Shown here one piece after another: positions 61,934 through 64,000 of a stretch of DNA of 64,000 nucleotides. The stretch spans positions 1-64,000 of the forward strand of contig NZ_LQPJ01000115.1 of assembly GCF_002101785.1 (NCBI RefSeq), read 5' to 3'. This DNA comes from Mycobacterium palustre. Its GTDB lineage: Bacteria; Actinomycetota; Actinomycetes; Mycobacteriales; Mycobacteriaceae. A model generated the notes under the pieces. It saw nothing but the letters and a program-made list of their open reading frames with translations. It had not been told where the DNA came from and made no database searches. Position 1 is the stretch's first letter. Every line of letters starts with the position of its first letter. The translations under genes and the position numbers were made by a program.

Positions 61934-63396
61934 GGCGCTACCCCGACGGCGCCGGCGGCGGCGGTGAAAAGCCCGGTGAGCGGGCCCGCGGTGATGCCGA
62001 GGACGAGCGAGGCCGCGACACCCAGGACCAGGGCCGCGGCGACCGTTCGTGGCACCGGGATCGCGGCGGCGGTGGCGGGGCCCCCGAACAGCAGGCGCCC
62101 CGAGTTGCGCGCCAGCGCGGCGAAGGCGATCGCGACCAGCAGCATGCCGGCCGCGAGCGCCCAGGTGAGCCGGGCGTCGGCAAGCGAATGGACCATGGCC
62201 AACTCACTGGCGAACATCGCAAAGGGCGGCATTCCGAGCAGCGCGATCACCCCGACGGCAAGCGATAGGCCGACCAGGCGGGAACGCCTCAGCACGTTGC
62301 TGATATCGGCGATCGCGGTTGAGCCGTGCGCGGCCTGCAGCTGACCGCTGGCCAGGAACAGGACGGTTTTGCCGAGCCCGTGGGCGAGCACATGAAGCAG
62401 CAGCGCGGCGACCGCCAGGGTGGTGCCGGCGGCCGCCGCGATCGCGAGCAGGCCCATGTTCTCCATCGACGAATAGGCGAGCATGCGTTTGACGTCCGGC
62501 GTCAGCGTGAGCATCAGGGCGGCGACGACGAGCGTCGCCAGCCCGACCACCAGCAGCCCCGACCGCAGGAAGGTGTGGCTGGTGGCGCCGTCGACGATCG
62601 GTTTGATGCGAATCAGTTCCGAGAAGGCCACCGACAACAGCACACCGCTCATCAGCGCCGAAACGGGCGCCGGGGCCTGGCTGTGGGCGTCGGCCAGCCA
62701 GGTGTGGAACGGAAACAGCCCGGCCTTGGCGCCGTAGCCGACCAGCAGCAGGCCGCCCGCCAGCCGCGCGGTGCCGGGATCGAGCCGACCGGCGTGCGCC
62801 ATCAGAACGTCCAGGTTCAGCGCCGCCCCGGCCGGCGCGCCGGCATGCTGCGCGGCGTAGTAGAGCAGCACGGTGCCCAAAAAGGCGATGGCGATGCCCA
62901 CCGAGCAGATCACGACGTACTTCCAGGTCGCTTCGAGCGCGCCGCGGGTGCGACGGTGTCCGACGAGGAAGGCGGTGATCACCGTGGTGGCTTCGATCGC
63001 CACCCAGATGACGCCGATGTTGTTGGCGCACACCGCAACAACCATCGCCGCCAAAAACGCTGCGGTCAGCGCGCCGTAGGTCCGGACGCCACCGGCATCG
63101 GTGTGGCCGTCCGCGAGTTCGGCGCCGACATAGCCGACGCTCGCCCACGTTGCCAGGGTGGCGACGACCCCGATGACGATCAGCATGGTGACGGTGAGCG
63201 CGTCGACCCGCAGCAAGCCGCCCAACGCGAGCTCGGTACGCGATCCGACACCGATGCCCAGCGCGGCGCCACAGCCGAGGACCGTCAGCGCCGACGCGAC
63301 GATCAGCACCGCGGTCGAACGGCGCCACCCGGCGACCACGGTGGCGACCGAGGCGGCGACCGGCGCCAGGATGGCGGCGAGCACTAGCGCTGTCAT
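61930..63396 (-). CDS. hycQ: Inverted copy of HyfF-like antiporter subunit
   Basis: Mirror of 52813-54279, 488 aa identical, start ATG at 63396. Overlaps hycE and hycP copies exactly as in the first arm. The frame stays open further upstream to 63984, but that is shadow coding across hycP. Confidence 0.9.
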   Translation of the reverse strand: MTALVLAAILAPVAASVATVVAGWRRSTAVLIVASALTVLGCGAALGIGVGSRTELALGGLLRVDALTVTMLIVIGVVATLATWASVGYVGAELADGHTDAGGVRTYGALTAAFLAAMVVAVCANNIGVIWVAIEATTVITAFLVGHRRTRGALEATWKYVVICSVGIAIAFLGTVLLYYAAQHAGAPAGAALNLDVLMAHAGRLDPGTARLAGGLLLVGYGAKAGLFPFHTWLADAHSQAPAPVSALMSGVLLSVAFSELIRIKPIVDGATSHTFLRSGLLVVGLATLVVAALMLTLTPDVKRMLAYSSMENMGLLAIAAAAGTTLAVAALLLHVLAHGLGKTVLFLASGQLQAAHGSTAIADISNVLRRSRLVGLSLAVGVIALLGMPPFAMFASELAMVHSLADARLTWALAAGMLLVAIAFAALARNSGRLLFGGPATAAAIPVPRTVAAALVLGVAASLVLGITAGPLTGLFTAAAGAVGVAP

Positions 63397-64000
63397 CAGT
63401 CGTGCAGCTCCTGCAGCGCGTCTAGGTCGGCGCCGCCGAAGGCGCGGGACAGCCGGCCGGTCAGCACCCCGATCACGATGACGGCGAATAGCACGTCCAG
63501 CGAGGCGCCGAGTTCGACCACCAGCGGCACCCCTGCGGTCAGCAGGAACGCTGTGGCCGCAATCCCGTTGTCCAGCATCAGAAATCCGGCGGCCTGCGAT
63601 AGCGCGTGCCGCCGTGTGACCATCACGAACAGCGCGATCAGCACCACGGCGGTGGCGGCCGGAACGGCATTCGTGGAGGCGGCGGGCTGCAGCTTGACCA
63701 AGGGTTCGGCCGCGGCGAACGCGACCAGGGTCAACCCCGCCGCGACCAACAGCGAGGCGGCGGTGTTCAGCAGCGGGGTGGATTCCCGCCGGGACTGCGG
63801 CTCGGCCCCGATCGCCCGGGCCAGCAACCGCGGCAGTATCGCGCCCCGCAATACCAGCACGGCGGCGCCGACGGCGACGAGTGCGCCGTCGCCGTCGTAG
63901 GCGCCGCGCACGACGGGGATTGCCGCCAGGGCGACGCCCTGGCAGGCCAGCAGCCGGATGATGGCCCCCAGGTCGCGCCGCCACACGATCAACACCGCCG
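63396..64000 (-). CDS. hycP: Inverted copy of HyfE-like subunit, 5' end beyond window
   Basis: Mirror of the 3' 605 bases of hycP (52209-52813). The first 19 codons or so lie beyond the window edge, so it is partial here only because the window ends; nothing indicates that the palindrome stops at 64000. Confidence 0.85.
   Translation of the reverse strand, partial: AVLIVWRRDLGAIIRLLACQGVALAAIPVVRGAYDGDGALVAVGAAVLVLRGAILPRLLARAIGAEPQSRRESTPLLNTAASLLVAAGLTLVAFAAAEPLVKLQPAASTNAVPAATAVVLIALFVMVTRRHALSQAAGFLMLDNGIAATAFLLTAGVPLVVELGASLDVLFAVIVIGVLTGRLSRAFGGADLDALQELHD

Larger units (their letters stand above)
52209..64000. repeat. Giant zero-spacer inverted repeat (palindrome), arms of at least 5,896 bp
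   Basis: 52209-58104 and 58105-64000 are reverse complements about an axis at 58104/58105, in the centre of CCCGGG. Coordinates of paired bases sum to 116209; all six-frame products mirror exactly except one base pair, A54480 versus C61729 (G on the opposite strand). The left limit is set only by the window end, so the arms may be longer. The axis lies inside codon 255/256 of the Rv3587c-like gene. Most likely a fold-back artefact; a genuine perfect palindrome of this size should be highly unstable in bacteria. Confidence 0.97.

Noticed and set aside
52209..64000. Linear-plasmid or phage hairpin telomere
   Set aside because: Both arms carry chromosomal housekeeping genes in M. tuberculosis-like order, the axis lies inside a gene, and no protelomerase or telomere-protein gene is present.

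Overview
The window is chromosomal DNA from a slow-growing, high-GC Mycobacterium. Gene content and order match the M. tuberculosis block from about Rv3657c down to Rv3587c, nearly gene for gene and in the same relative orientations. Places where M. tuberculosis carries PE/PPE, esx or espACD genes are occupied by other genes or closed up. That pattern would fit a species of the M. avium complex type, but the species cannot be fixed from this sequence alone. Locus names of the Rv type below are orthology calls made from memory of protein sequence and gene order, not from a search.

Layout: 1-1550, the tail of a tad/flp pilus cluster (TadC-like, Flp pilin, two TadE-like pseudopilins). 1547-5098, an Rv3651-like protein broken by a one-base frameshift and an SF2 helicase with a C-terminal cysteine motif. 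5341-9318, cspA, an Rv3647c-like gene and topA. 9328-12314, a membrane adenylate cyclase and, divergently, the DNA polymerase III delta-prime gene. 12357-12432, tRNA-Thr(CGT). 12502-18844, a cell-envelope sugar region (Rv3635-like membrane protein, galE1, Rv3632-like protein, ppgS, a flippase-like protein, a TerC/DUF475 protein). 18964-23597, ppa, a DD-carboxypeptidase, a zincin, tilS and hpt. 23602-28802, lpqG, a small secreted protein, a coupled ADH/LLM/ephA operon and a VOC protein. 28837-28993, a 57-bp tandem repeat. 29064-38971, ftsH followed by the folate (folE-folP1-folB-folK) and pantothenate/CoA (DUF2520, panC, panD, coaX) genes in a tightly packed run. 39103-43876, lysS, lsr2 and clpC1. 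44036-45690, a cobalamin riboswitch followed by cbtB, cbtA and an unusual histidine phosphatase. 45743-48233, lpqF, mhuD and a hydrolase. 48405-55757, an ArsR regulator (Rv0081-like) and a six-gene hydrogenase-4-like membrane complex (Rv0082-Rv0087 equivalents). 55768-58104, mutY, canB and an Rv3587c-like gene.

From 58105 to the end of the window the sequence is the exact reverse complement of what precedes it: 52209-58104 and 58105-64000 are mirror images with zero spacer and one detected mismatch (54480 versus 61729). This gives second copies, on the opposite strand, of the Rv3587c-like gene, canB, mutY, hycE, hycQ and part of hycP. Both Rv3587c copies are cut at the symmetry axis. The most economical reading is a fold-back (snap-back) artefact of library preparation or assembly. 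If it is real it is a giant perfect palindrome, which would be remarkable in a bacterial chromosome.

The most notable biology is the hydrogenase-related complex, whose catalytic large subunit lacks all nickel-binding cysteines and which sits at a different chromosomal address from M. tuberculosis, and the B12-riboswitch-controlled CbtBA cobalt transport operon with its SHA-type phosphatase. Single-base anomalies at 888, 1204 and 2547-2553 suggest that consensus quality in the first 2.6 kb should be checked.
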